This document shows positions 35,605-42,560 of a stretch of 64,000 nucleotides of DNA, one piece after another. The position numbers and the translations under genes were made by a program. The notes under the pieces are model-generated. The model was not told the DNA's origin and did no database searches. It saw nothing but the letters and a program-made list of their open reading frames with translations. The DNA is taken from assembly GCF_005116575.1 (NCBI RefSeq), contig NZ_SWCN01000002.1:248001-312000 (forward strand), given 5' to 3'. Each line of letters starts with the position of its first letter. Within the stretch, counting starts at the first letter, position 1. The DNA is from Desulforhopalus sp. IMCC35007. GTDB lineage: Bacteria > Desulfobacterota > Desulfobulbia > Desulfobulbales > Desulfocapsaceae.

Positions 35605-36573
35605 TTATTTTTTTGAATATTTGGTTAAAAAAGCGTGGGCGGAGACTGAAACAATAATAACGATACCGTACACCATACGGGTCCACAGGCCGGAGAGTCC
35701 GCTGCTTATTATTCCGGCTTCTATCATCCCGATGATAATGGCCCCGACAAGGGTTCCGTAAATAGTACCCTGACCGCCAAACACCGAGGTACCGCCTACA
35801 AAAACAGCGGCGAAAACAAGGAGCATATATCCTTCTCCCTGGGTGGGCCACCAGCTGGCCATTTCCATACAGACCATTGCCCCGGAAAGTCCGGTAACCA
35901 TACCCATGATGACAAAAACACTGATCCGTGTCCTGGCGACTGGAATGCCCATCATCTGGGCCGCACTGCTGTTGTCCCCACAAAAACGGAGATGATCTCC
36001 CAGCACATGCCGGTTTAACAGCAGCCAGAACAGGGCGGTAAGAAGAGCAAACCACACGGCCTGTGCAGGAAGCCAGTCAAACCAGCGACCAACCATGAGG
36101 TGGTGAAAGGCTGTCTCACGGATCTCGGCCATGTTGAGAGCAAGTCCACCTGCTAAAAGGACGGTAAGGCCCCTCCAGAAGAATTGGGTGCCTATGGTTG
36201 CGATGATAGAGGGAACCTTAAAACCGACCACCAGCACCCCGTTAACAACGCCAGCGAGTGCACCTGTCGCAAGGGCGGCGACAAGCCCGAGTTCAGGGGA
36301 GGAAGTGAACGCATAGGCCTTGGCAAAGGTAAAGCCACTTGCCGCCATCACTGAGGGAAAGGAAAGATCGATTTCACCCGAGATGACCACCAGGGTCATG
36401 GCAATGGCGATCATGCCCGCAAAGGGGATGGTGGAGAGGTAGGCGATGTAAATTCTTGAATGGAGAAAGGTGTGAGGTGCAAAGACCATGAAGCTGAAAA
36501 GCAGAACCATGAAAACAAAGGTGATCGTCCACTGTACGGCATTAAACTTCAGGTAATCGACGAAAGATTGCAT
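35605..36573 (-). CDS. ABC sugar-type transporter permease (RbsC family)
   Basis: The 322-residue protein has 8-10 hydrophobic helices and RbsC-family motifs: G-M-I-A-I-A-M-T-L-V-V-I-S-G-E-I-D-L-S near residues 53-71 and G-G-T-S-V-F-G-G-Q-G-T near 260. It forms the channel of a pentose/hexose- or autoinducer-type importer. It sits one base after the ATPase gene and two bases before the YjiM-like gene. Confidence 0.9.
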   Translation of the reverse strand: MQSFVDYLKFNAVQWTITFVFMVLLFSFMVFAPHTFLHSRIYIAYLSTIPFAGMIAIAMTLVVISGEIDLSFPSVMAASGFTFAKAYAFTSSPELGLVAALATGALAGVVNGVLVVGFKVPSIIATIGTQFFWRGLTVLLAGGLALNMAEIRETAFHHLMVGRWFDWLPAQAVWFALLTALFWLLLNRHVLGDHLRFCGDNSSAAQMMGIPVARTRISVFVIMGMVTGLSGAMVCMEMASWWPTQGEGYMLLVFAAVFVGGTSVFGGQGTIYGTLVGAIIIGMIEAGIISSGLSGLWTRMVYGIVIIVSVSAHAFLTKYSKK

Positions 36574-36574
36574 A

Positions 36575-37321
36575 TTACGAACACTTCATCAGGGTATCGA
36601 TCAGAATCTTGGGCGTTGCCTCTTCTTTTCTCAGTTCGGAGCGGATCTTGCCGTGCTGAAAAAAGAGGAAGCGATCCGCCACGTCATAGACATGATAGAG
36701 GTTATGGGAAACAAAGATCGCAGATTTTCCTTGTACCTTGAGGTTTCTGGCAAAGCCCAGAACCTTTTCAACCTCTTTTACCGCAAGGGCTGTGGTGGGT
36801 TCATCCATGATGACCACCCTGGCATCAAAATACATGGCCCTGCCTATGGCAAGCCCCTGTCGTTCTCCACCGGAGAGCACAGAAACAGGGGCGTTAGCAG
36901 AAACACCAACACCCCGAAGACCAATGATATCGGTAAGCACCCGCATGGCTTCTTTTTTTTCATGGGCAACACGGATAAATCCGAGCCTGTTATGGAGATG
37001 GCGGCCCATAAAAAAATTTCGCCAGATAGACTGGGACTCCCCGAGAGATTTATCCTGGAATACGGTCTCAATCCCCATCCTGCGCGCGGTACTCACAGAG
37101 TACTTTTTGGGTTCAATATCCTGGCCGAGGTAGGTCATCCTGCCTGAGTCAAATCGTTCGACGCCTGCTAGAATCTTGATCAGGGTAGACTTTCCCGCGC
37201 CATTGTCCCCAATGAGGCCTATGATCTCATTTTCATAAAGAGTCAGGTCCACCCCCTTTAAAGCAGATACAGGGCCGTATGACTTGGTTATCCCGGAGAG
37301 TTCTATCAGAGGTTTGGACAT
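36575..37321 (-). CDS. ABC sugar-type transporter ATPase (single domain)
   Basis: The 248-residue ATPase has Walker A G-D-N-G-A-G-K-S, signature L-S-G-G-E-R-Q-G and Walker B V-V-I-M-D-E-P-T-T-A-L. Unlike RbsA it has one nucleotide-binding domain, as in FrcA-type systems, so it should work as a homodimer. The ATG at 37321 gives the normal N-terminus (S-K-P-L-I-E-L); an upstream in-frame TTG would add an unneeded extension. A 150-bp gap with a hairpin separates it from the binding-protein gene. Confidence 0.88.
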   Translation of the reverse strand: MSKPLIELSGITKSYGPVSALKGVDLTLYENEIIGLIGDNGAGKSTLIKILAGVERFDSGRMTYLGQDIEPKKYSVSTARRMGIETVFQDKSLGESQSIWRNFFMGRHLHNRLGFIRVAHEKKEAMRVLTDIIGLRGVGVSANAPVSVLSGGERQGLAIGRAMYFDARVVIMDEPTTALAVKEVEKVLGFARNLKVQGKSAIFVSHNLYHVYDVADRFLFFQHGKIRSELRKEEATPKILIDTLMKCS

Positions 37322-37432
37322 GTGGCAGGCCTTACCCCGGATTTTCTGCGACAAAACAGGAAATCCGGCGGGTAGCGTAAAAGTAGAAAAGTGGAGTTTC
37401 AGCTTAGAAGCAGCTGTTCAAGCACCAGCATG

Positions 37433-37460
37433 TGGTTCCAGGCAACATGTCATGGAACCA
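37433..37460 (-). promoter_or_regulatory. Hairpin between binding-protein and ATPase genes
   Basis: TGGTTCCA (37433-37440) and TGGAACCA (37453-37460) form a perfect 8-bp stem with a 12-base loop just after the binding-protein stop codon on the minus strand. No T tract follows, so it is more likely an mRNA-stabilising or processing structure than a terminator. Confidence 0.4.
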
Positions 37461-37472
37461 ATTGTTCTTGGC

Positions 37473-38462
37473 TTAGCGGAGTCCTTGTTTTGCCAGGGGT
37501 TCAATCAGGGAAAGGTTGTCAGCCCCGATGAAGCCGCCGCCGGTATCTACGTTAAGACCGGAAAATCCGTACTTTTCGGTAAGTGCAATCTGCAGCACTG
37601 AAAAATAACCGAGAAGAAAGGGTTGAGCATCGCCTATCAGATCAACATAGCCATTTTTAATGGCTGAGGCGGTTGCAGGCGAGAGGGAAAATCCAGCAAC
37701 GTCAATATCTTCAGGTTTTACAGCCGCTGTGCGTAAGAAATTTTCCATCTGTGCCGTGAGCGCGCCGTGGTCAATCACCATAACCTTGCAGTCAGGGTGT
37801 GCAGCCAGGTAGCCTGTGACAATTGGTGTTCCGATGGATGGATCTTTATCGACTTCAGGAGAAATTTCCAGATAATCCACAATCACGCCTTCTTTCTCAA
37901 ATACGTCCAGAATGGCAGTGGCGCGGAGGCCTCGGGTTGGCAGACGTTTGAGTCCCCATACAAAGGCACGATCGCCTTTTTTCAGGTCAAAACGCTGGAT
38001 GCATTCCCGGGCCATGGCGGCACCCTGATTATATGCATCAGGGCCGATATATCCAAACCCCTGAGATTGGTACTGAGTCTGGGTTTCTGGTAGCGGAGTA
38101 TCAATAGCGGTGACAATTATACCGTTTTCGCGGGCTTCCTTAATGAAAGGGCCGTAGGCAGCATCACCCGGATGACCCATGACGACAATACCTGTTGGTT
38201 TTTCGGCCAGGCCCGTTTTAAAATTTTCGATCATCTTTTCAGGGCTCCAGTCGGAGTAGACGAAGGTGATTTTGGCATCAATATCTTCAGCTGCAGCCTT
38301 GGCCCCGTTATAGACAACGGTGTTGTAGGTTCCACCCACTGGGCCGCCTGTGTCAAACCAGATATGCATGCCTGTTCCTGTGCGGTCAGCGGCGTTGGCA
38401 TTGACAGAAAGGGGTCCGAGTAGGAAGGCTGCGAAGAGGAGAAGAGCAAACCGTTTTAACAT
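37473..38462 (-). CDS. ABC transporter periplasmic sugar-type binding protein
   Basis: The 329-residue protein has a signal peptide (MLKRFALLLFAAFLL..., cleavage near A-N-A-A-D) and the periplasmic binding protein type I fold seen in RbsB/LuxP-like proteins: G-G-T-Y-N-T, the V-V-M-G-H-P hinge strand, A-I-D-T-P-L and V-I-D-H-G-A-L. AAGGAG lies 9 bases before ATG 38462; an upstream in-frame Met would spoil the signal peptide. Ligand unknown. It is first in an operon with ATPase, permease and YjiM-like genes. Confidence 0.87.
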   Translation of the reverse strand: MLKRFALLLFAAFLLGPLSVNANAADRTGTGMHIWFDTGGPVGGTYNTVVYNGAKAAAEDIDAKITFVYSDWSPEKMIENFKTGLAEKPTGIVVMGHPGDAAYGPFIKEARENGIIVTAIDTPLPETQTQYQSQGFGYIGPDAYNQGAAMARECIQRFDLKKGDRAFVWGLKRLPTRGLRATAILDVFEKEGVIVDYLEISPEVDKDPSIGTPIVTGYLAAHPDCKVMVIDHGALTAQMENFLRTAAVKPEDIDVAGFSLSPATASAIKNGYVDLIGDAQPFLLGYFSVLQIALTEKYGFSGLNVDTGGGFIGADNLSLIEPLAKQGLR

Positions 38463-38856
38463 TGAAATACTCCTTAGGTAATGGGAATAAAAGAAGCGGA
38501 TAAATAACACTTCAATTTGGATAAAGGTTACAAAAACCTCTGGGATAATGACAGACAGTCTGAGCTACACAGAAAAGCCATCACCTGTGGACTGGTGCTG
38601 GATATATGACTCAAGTTAGTTTTTGATCAACGCTGTTAACTAACTGGAATGACGTGGCAAGTCAAATAGTCATTTTCTATTGTTTGGCGGGATAAGATAG
38701 GCAATGCCTATATATGTGTATGCTATAAGTAGCTGGGTTCTGCTGTTGTTGCAGAGGTGAGCCGGGGTTGATAATGCAACATATTTGTAGATGGCAAAAT
38801 CTGTCGCCATCCGTTGATTGCACTCTATTCTTTTGATCTTGAACGATTTTTTCTCC
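38463..38856. other. Intergenic region between the sugar ABC operon and tRNA-Leu
   Basis: It must contain the promoter of the binding-protein gene. No ORF with coding character and no strong hairpin was seen. The tRNA promoter begins immediately after it. Confidence 0.4.
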
Positions 38857-38886
38857 TTGACGATACGCGGGAAAGTGGAGTATAAA
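38857..38886 (+). promoter_or_regulatory. Sigma-70-type promoter of tRNA-Leu
   Basis: TTGACG (38857-38862), 18-bp spacer, TATAAA (38881-38886), ending 11 bases before the first base of the mature tRNA. A short 5' leader would be removed by RNase P. Confidence 0.75.
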
Positions 38887-38897
38887 CGAACTCCTAA

Positions 38898-38984
38898 GCC
38901 GGAGTGGTGAAACTGGTAGACGCACGGGACTCAAAATCCCGCGAGGGCAACTTCGTGTCGGTTCGATTCCGACCTCCGGCACCA
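38898..38984 (+). tRNA. tRNA-Leu (anticodon CAA)
   Basis: The 87-base gene begins GCCGGAG and ends CTCCGGC plus A and an encoded CCA, giving a full 7-bp acceptor stem. The anticodon stem CGGGA/TCCCG encloses the loop CTCAAAA, so the anticodon is CAA, reading UUG. A long variable arm (GAGGGCAACTTC region) and the T arm GTCGG-TTCGATT-CCGAC confirm a class II leucine tRNA. A promoter precedes it and a strong terminator follows. It is the intact copy of the integration target for the island to its right. Confidence 0.97.
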
Positions 38985-38992
38985 ATGCCAAG

Positions 38993-39039
38993 AAGCCGCA
39001 ATCATTAGTTAATCTAATGATTGCGGCTTTGTTGTTTTT
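38993..39039 (+). terminator. Terminator of tRNA-Leu (first copy)
   Basis: A perfect 16-bp stem (AAGCCGCAATCATTAG 38993-39008, complement 39014-39029) with a 5-base loop, then TTGTTGTTTTT. The same terminator recurs at 41051 and 43795 as part of the repeat. Confidence 0.92.
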
Positions 39040-39092
39040 GAGCTCCCAATATGCTGTCTTTAGCTCTAAAGCACCTCAAGTATGTCGTTTCG

Positions 39093-39125
39093 ATCTACCA
39101 GGAATCTACCAGGAATCTACCAGGA
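39093..39125 (+). repeat. Three 11-bp direct repeats, possible integrase arm sites
   Basis: ATCTACCAGGA occurs three times without spacers (39093-39103, 39104-39114, 39115-39125), directly before the integrase start. Copy 2 keeps one unit and copy 3 keeps one and a half. Short direct repeats beside attP are typical arm-type binding sites of tyrosine integrases. Confidence 0.6.
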
Positions 39126-39136
39126 GATCGGACGGA

Positions 39137-39361
39137 ATGACCACTATTACTGCAAGAGTACTTCAATCAGCTCAATCAAAGTTAGCACCGTACTTCATAA
39201 GAGACGCTAAAGTGAAAGGATTTGCCGCTAAGGTGAATCCATCTGGATCAATCAAGTTAATAGTTGAAGTGAGGTATGAAGGTATGACTCGTTTAAGAGA
39301 TGCTTCCTGTTTGTCTTGGGTTGCCCTCAAGGTTAGGCACCACAACAAATTTGAAAGCTAA
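39137..39361 (+). pseudogene. Tyrosine integrase, 5' remnant
   Basis: From ATG 39137 the translation M-T-T-I-T-A-R-V-L ... P-Y-F-I-R-D-A-K-V-K-G-F and K-V-N-P-S-G-S-I-K-L ... V-R-Y-E-G matches the N-terminal arm-binding domain of P4-like tyrosine integrases. After about 55 codons the similarity ends and a stop follows at codon 75; the core-binding and catalytic domains (R-H-R-Y) are missing. Its place directly after the tRNA and leader is the normal place of such an integrase. The element can no longer move by itself. Confidence 0.78.
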
Positions 39362-39573
39362 TCTGGGTTGATATGTCTACTGTGAGGGAATCAGGAAGGC
39401 GTCTCGGAAACCTTTCAATCTAAAAAGGTCTTATCGAGCTTTTTAGAAGCAAGATATTCCTGACATGGAAAAGATATTTATAAATCCTAGATGTTACCAG
39501 ACAATCTGGGAAAAGGCATTTCGCAGTAACTGCCAGATAAGGTTGAATTTGCGGGCACTATCTGTAGATCGTG

Positions 39574-40722
39574 TCAAATCATGCTTTCTTCATCTTGCTT
39601 GCCCTGGAAGGGGGAAAGATCCAGAGTGTAACGGGTGCTTTTTAGCTGACCGGTTTTTGTAAAGATCCCTTTACCTACCAGATCTTGTAAGTCTCTTGTC
39701 GCTGTTGCTGAGGGTGATTTTGTTATTGCTCGGTAATTTTTGGCACTGAATCCACCTTGAAAGCCTTTCGGTCCCTCCAGTAGTATCCGGTTGATCACTT
39801 TTAATTGGCGAGGGTTGAGGTTCTCTTTGTGAGTATCGAAAAACTTTGCTTTGGTTATTATGAAATCAACTTGCTTTATGGTTTGTTTTTGGGCGTTGAT
39901 AATGGTTTTCCCAAAATAAATAAGCCAGTTTGTCACGTCATTTCCTGTACTCTGGGCTGCCAGTTCCTCGTAATATTCTCTTTTCCTGTCGTCAATGGTC
40001 GAAGAAAGCGCGATGAGTGTCGGTTGACCCATATTTTGCGACAATGATTTTTCTACTATGCCCCGCGCGATCCGTCCGTTTCCGTCCTCGAAAGGATGGA
40101 TTGAAACAAAATAGATATGAGCAATCCCTGCCCGAACCAACGGGGTCAAAGGTTCTTTCCCGCCAGGGGCTGATTTGTTGAACCAAGCTATGAATTTCTC
40201 CATTTCCTTTGGAACATCGGCAGACGGGGGTGCTTCAAAATGAACTGTTGGTTTATCGTATCGCCCGGACACAACCTGCATTGCTTCCTTGTGGGTTCGA
40301 AATTTTCCTATCTCTATGTTTCTTCGGCCGGACATCAACATTTCATGCCAATTGCAGAGAGTCTTTTCTGTCAATGGTGAATCATAATTGGTGAAAATAT
40401 CTTTCATCATTTCAGCGATCCCGGCTTCCGCCGGTTTTACCCTGTGATGATCGGCTATTCCCAAACCGAATTCTCTCCTGATAGAGGACTGCAGGCTTTC
40501 CCTGTCTAAAAATTCTCCCTCAATTTCAGAGGTTTTAATGGCTTCATTACATACAAGTTCAACGATTAAGTCGTTTTGGTCTTCACGTGAAAGATGCCTG
40601 GCTATGCCAAGCGAAAAACCGGATTGCCTTGAATATTCTCGTTCTAATTTCTCGATTTCGCTGTTATCATAGGTGAAATTCCCCCAATCATCTTTTTGCC
40701 AGTTCCATTTTTTTCGTGTCAT
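39574..40722 (-). CDS. Fic-domain protein (class II, self-inhibited)
   Basis: The 382-residue protein has an N-terminal DUF4172-type helical region with the inhibitory motif T64-S-E-I-E-G69 ([S/T]-x3-E-[G/N]), a Fic domain with the full active site H209-P-F-E-D-G-N-G-R-I-A-R220, and a C-terminal winged-helix-like region (about 300-370). Such proteins transfer AMP (or related groups) to target hydroxyls and are held inactive by the glutamate of the inhibitory helix. It is the only intact gene between repeat copies 1 and 2. The start codon lies inside a perfect hairpin with the ribosome-binding site in its loop. Target unknown; a regulatory, toxin-like or phage-defence role is possible. Confidence 0.92.
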   Translation of the reverse strand: MTRKKWNWQKDDWGNFTYDNSEIEKLEREYSRQSGFSLGIARHLSREDQNDLIVELVCNEAIKTSEIEGEFLDRESLQSSIRREFGLGIADHHRVKPAEAGIAEMMKDIFTNYDSPLTEKTLCNWHEMLMSGRRNIEIGKFRTHKEAMQVVSGRYDKPTVHFEAPPSADVPKEMEKFIAWFNKSAPGGKEPLTPLVRAGIAHIYFVSIHPFEDGNGRIARGIVEKSLSQNMGQPTLIALSSTIDDRKREYYEELAAQSTGNDVTNWLIYFGKTIINAQKQTIKQVDFIITKAKFFDTHKENLNPRQLKVINRILLEGPKGFQGGFSAKNYRAITKSPSATATRDLQDLVGKGIFTKTGQLKSTRYTLDLSPFQGKQDEESMI

Positions 40723-40751
40723 GATCTATAAAACCTCCTTTTATAGATCAT
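40721..40751 (-). promoter_or_regulatory. Perfect 13-bp hairpin enclosing the fic Shine-Dalgarno and start codon
   Basis: ATGATCTATAAAA (40721-40733) and its exact complement (40739-40751) flank CCTCC. On the fic mRNA the loop is GGAGG and the stem's 3' end contains the first two bases of the AUG, with an 11-base gap between them. As DNA it is a 31-bp palindrome suited to a dimeric repressor such as the winged-helix part of the Fic protein. Confidence 0.7.
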
Positions 40752-40980
40752 CTTACTTGATTTTGTGATTTGTAAAAGCATATTTATTAGCTCATGGGCA
40801 CTATGAAGCGAAGTTGTGGGCAATGAGAAAAAATGAAAAGAGGCCTACTTGAAGTTGGCCGGGAGGCATCGGGTAGAAGCGAAAATCAGCATGATAATTT
40901 TTAAATTGGAACAAAATTGGAGCAAATAGAAATTTGTATAATTAAAAATCATGTTATTACAATAGGATAGTGTCTAAGCA

Positions 40981-41160
40981 GCACGGGACTCAAAATCCCG
41001 CGGGGGCAACTCCGTGTCGGTTCGATTCCGACCTCCGCACCAATGCCAAGAAGCCGCAATCATTAGTTAATCTAATGATTGCGGCTTTGTTGTTTTTGGG
41101 TTCCCAATATGCTGTCTTTAGCTCTAAAGCACCTCAAGTATGTCGTTTCGATCTACCAGT
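40981..41160 (+). repeat. att-like repeat, copy 2: 61-base tRNA-Leu 3' fragment, terminator, leader
   Basis: The fragment starts at the anticodon stem (GCACGGGACTC) and runs to the CCA. Against the intact tRNA it has two substitutions and one deleted base in the acceptor stem, so it is not functional. The terminator and leader after it are almost identical to copy 1. Confidence 0.88.
41051..41097 (+). terminator. Terminator, second copy
   Basis: Identical 16-bp stem to the tRNA-Leu terminator (41051-41066 with 41072-41087), followed by TTGTTGTTTTT. It insulates the genes to its right from transcription entering from the left. Confidence 0.88.
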
Positions 41161-41172
41161 AGATCAGAGAGA

Positions 41173-41202
41173 ATGGCCATCATTACAGCAGGAACTTTCT
41201 AA
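41173..41202 (+). pseudogene. Second integrase remnant (start codons only)
   Basis: ATG 41173 opens M-A-I-I-T-A and then T-F-stop. The position relative to the repeat and the M-x-x-I-T-A beginning match the remnant at 39137, so this is the decayed start of a second integrase gene. Confidence 0.55.
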
Positions 41203-41362
41203 TCAAGAGGGGCTTAGCCCCGCCTGTCAAAAGCGATTCCTGATGCCGGGGATTTTATACACCTTTATTCATTCCCATTGAGATTGGTCTTGCGCAGTGG
41301 TAGATAATACATTGTTTTTTGGCTCCGACTTATTTCCCCACCAAACAAGGTAAAAAATACAG

Positions 41363-41640
41363 ATGGCAATCAAGAAGACTGAATTGTACAGCTCCCTCTG
41401 GGCAAGTTGTGATGAGCTGCGGGGCGGGATGGATGCCTCCCAGTATAAGGATTATGTCCTGACCCTCCTGTTTATGAAGTACGTCTCCGACAAATATGCA
41501 GGAGACCCTAATGGAATGATAGAGGTGCCTGAAGGGGCTTCTTTTGACGATATGGTGGCCCTGAAGGGTGACAAAGAGATTGGTGACAAGATCAACAAGA
41601 TCATCGGTAAGCTTGCAGAGGCCAATGAGCTGAAGGGTGT
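41363..41640 (+). pseudogene. Type I restriction-modification methylase HsdM, N-terminal fragment
   Basis: About 93 codons from ATG 41363 encode the HsdM_N helical domain (M-A-I-K-K-T-E-L-Y-S-S-L-W ... D-Y-V-L-T-L-L-F-M-K-Y-V-S-D-K-Y ... L-A-E-A-N-E-L-K-G-V). The similarity ends abruptly at 41640, where the sequence joins the interior of a DUF45 protease gene in another frame; the fused frame stops at 41695. The methylase catalytic domain, HsdS and HsdR are absent, so no active restriction system remains. Confidence 0.85.
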
Positions 41641-42105
41641 GAGCGCTATCTGCTTGAGGTGGTTGAGAGGTGGGGAAAGCATGAGGTCAAAGTAAAGAAC
41701 AACACCACTCTGCTTCTTCATGTTCGACCGGAGACAACTACGGCCAATCGATTGGTGGTTTTAAATGACTGGTATCGAGTGCAGTTGAAAAAGCGAATAC
41801 CGAGCTTGCTGGATAAATGGCAAAGCAAGATTGGAGTTGAAGCCTCTTCCTGGGGTGTGAAAAGAATGAAGACCAGGTGGGGGAGCTGCAATATTGGGAG
41901 CAAGCGTATCTGGTTGAACCTGGAGCTTGCCAAGAAACCTCCAGAATGTCTTGAGTATGTCCTCGTGCATGAATTGGTACATTTGCTTGAGAGACACCAC
42001 AATGACCGATTCAGGGGCTTTCGGGATCGTTTCATGCCGACATGGCGAGTCGCTAGAGGTGTATTGAAGAGAGAGCCATTGGCTCATGAGGATTGGATAT
42101 ATTGA
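41641..42105 (+). pseudogene. YgjP-like DUF45 metallopeptidase, N-terminally truncated
   Basis: About 154 codons, read from the junction (E-R-Y-L-L-E-V-V-E-R-W), encode the C-terminal two thirds of a DUF45/YgjP metal-dependent hydrolase: W-G-S-C, the zinc motif V-H-E-L-V-H and the following R-H-H-N-D-R-F. Full-length members have about 230 residues. A GTG at 41659 could still start translation of about 148 residues with the zinc site intact. Genes of this family commonly sit beside type I restriction loci, so one deletion probably removed everything between hsdM and here. Confidence 0.75.
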
Positions 42106-42162
42106 GTTGCCATCACTTGCCTGTTGGTTGCGACTTGATTTCTTAATAGGCAGAGGTCTTGA

Positions 42163-42187
42163 TATAATTGTTAACATGATATGTTAA
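42163..42187 (+). promoter_or_regulatory. Promoter -10 and palindromic operator of the HigB/HigA-like pair
   Basis: TATAAT (42163-42168) is followed at once by the perfect palindrome TTAACAT-GAT-ATGTTAA (42171-42187), which would overlap the transcription start. The toxin gene starts 25 bases later. This is the expected arrangement for autorepression by an XRE-type antitoxin. A clear -35 hexamer was not found. Confidence 0.6.
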
Positions 42188-42211
42188 TAAAAATATTGAC
42201 ATGTGCAGGGT

Positions 42212-42547
42212 ATGCGTATATTGTTTAAAACAAAGAAGTTGCAGAAAACATGTTCCGTGAGCAAGGAAACTATTAAACAGTTTGGAGTAAAGCGTGGGTT
42301 GAAACTCCAGCAACGATTGATGGAACTCAAGGCAGCGGAAACACTTGCAGAAATTTCTCATTTACCTCCGCCAAGATGCCATGAATTGTCTGGAGATCGA
42401 GCAGGACAATTGTCAGTTGATTTAGCTCATCCTTATCGCCTTTTATTTGTAGTTGCTAATGAGCCAGCCCCCATGAAAGATAATGGTGAGCTTGATTGGG
42501 CAAAAGTAACAGAGATTAAAATCATAGGTATCGTTGATACACATTAA
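42212..42547 (+). CDS. HigB-like toxin (RelE/ParE superfamily)
   Basis: The 111-residue protein resembles HigB/RelE mRNA interferases: an N-terminal strand M-R-I-L-F-K, two helices, and C-terminal strands with H-E-L-S-G-D-R-A-G-Q-L-S-V-D and H-P-Y-R-L-L-F-V. Such toxins cut mRNA on the ribosome. ATG 42212 is chosen for the family N-terminus; an in-frame GTG at 42203 is possible. The gene is 13 bases upstream of its antitoxin, the toxin-first order typical of hig systems. Confidence 0.8.
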   Translation: MRILFKTKKLQKTCSVSKETIKQFGVKRGLKLQQRLMELKAAETLAEISHLPPPRCHELSGDRAGQLSVDLAHPYRLLFVVANEPAPMKDNGELDWAKVTEIKIIGIVDTH

Positions 42548-42560
42548 TAAGAGGTAGGCT

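Larger units (their letters stand above)
38937..39126 (+). repeat. attL-like repeat, copy 1: tRNA-Leu 3' part, terminator and integrase leader
   Basis: From the anticodon arm of the tRNA through the terminator and a leader of about 70-85 bp, the sequence is nearly identical to copies at 40981-41160 and 43765-43908. The non-tRNA part differs by only a few bases between copies. In copy 1 the leader runs into the start of an integrase gene. Tandem copies of a tRNA 3' end at the borders of accessory DNA are the standard mark of site-specific integration by tyrosine recombinases. Confidence 0.88.

Noticed and set aside
35603-36055. N-terminal extension of the YjiM-like protein
   Set aside because: The upstream open frame is antiparallel to nothing useful and lies within the permease gene in another frame. 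Family similarity starts at 35602.
39093-39125. CRISPR-like repeats
   Set aside because: The 11-bp units are contiguous, without spacers, and too short. They fit integrase arm sites or slippage.
39017-39136. N-terminal extension of the integrase remnant through the tRNA terminator
   Set aside because: The frame is open but runs through the terminator T tract and the att leader. The family N-terminus begins at 39137.
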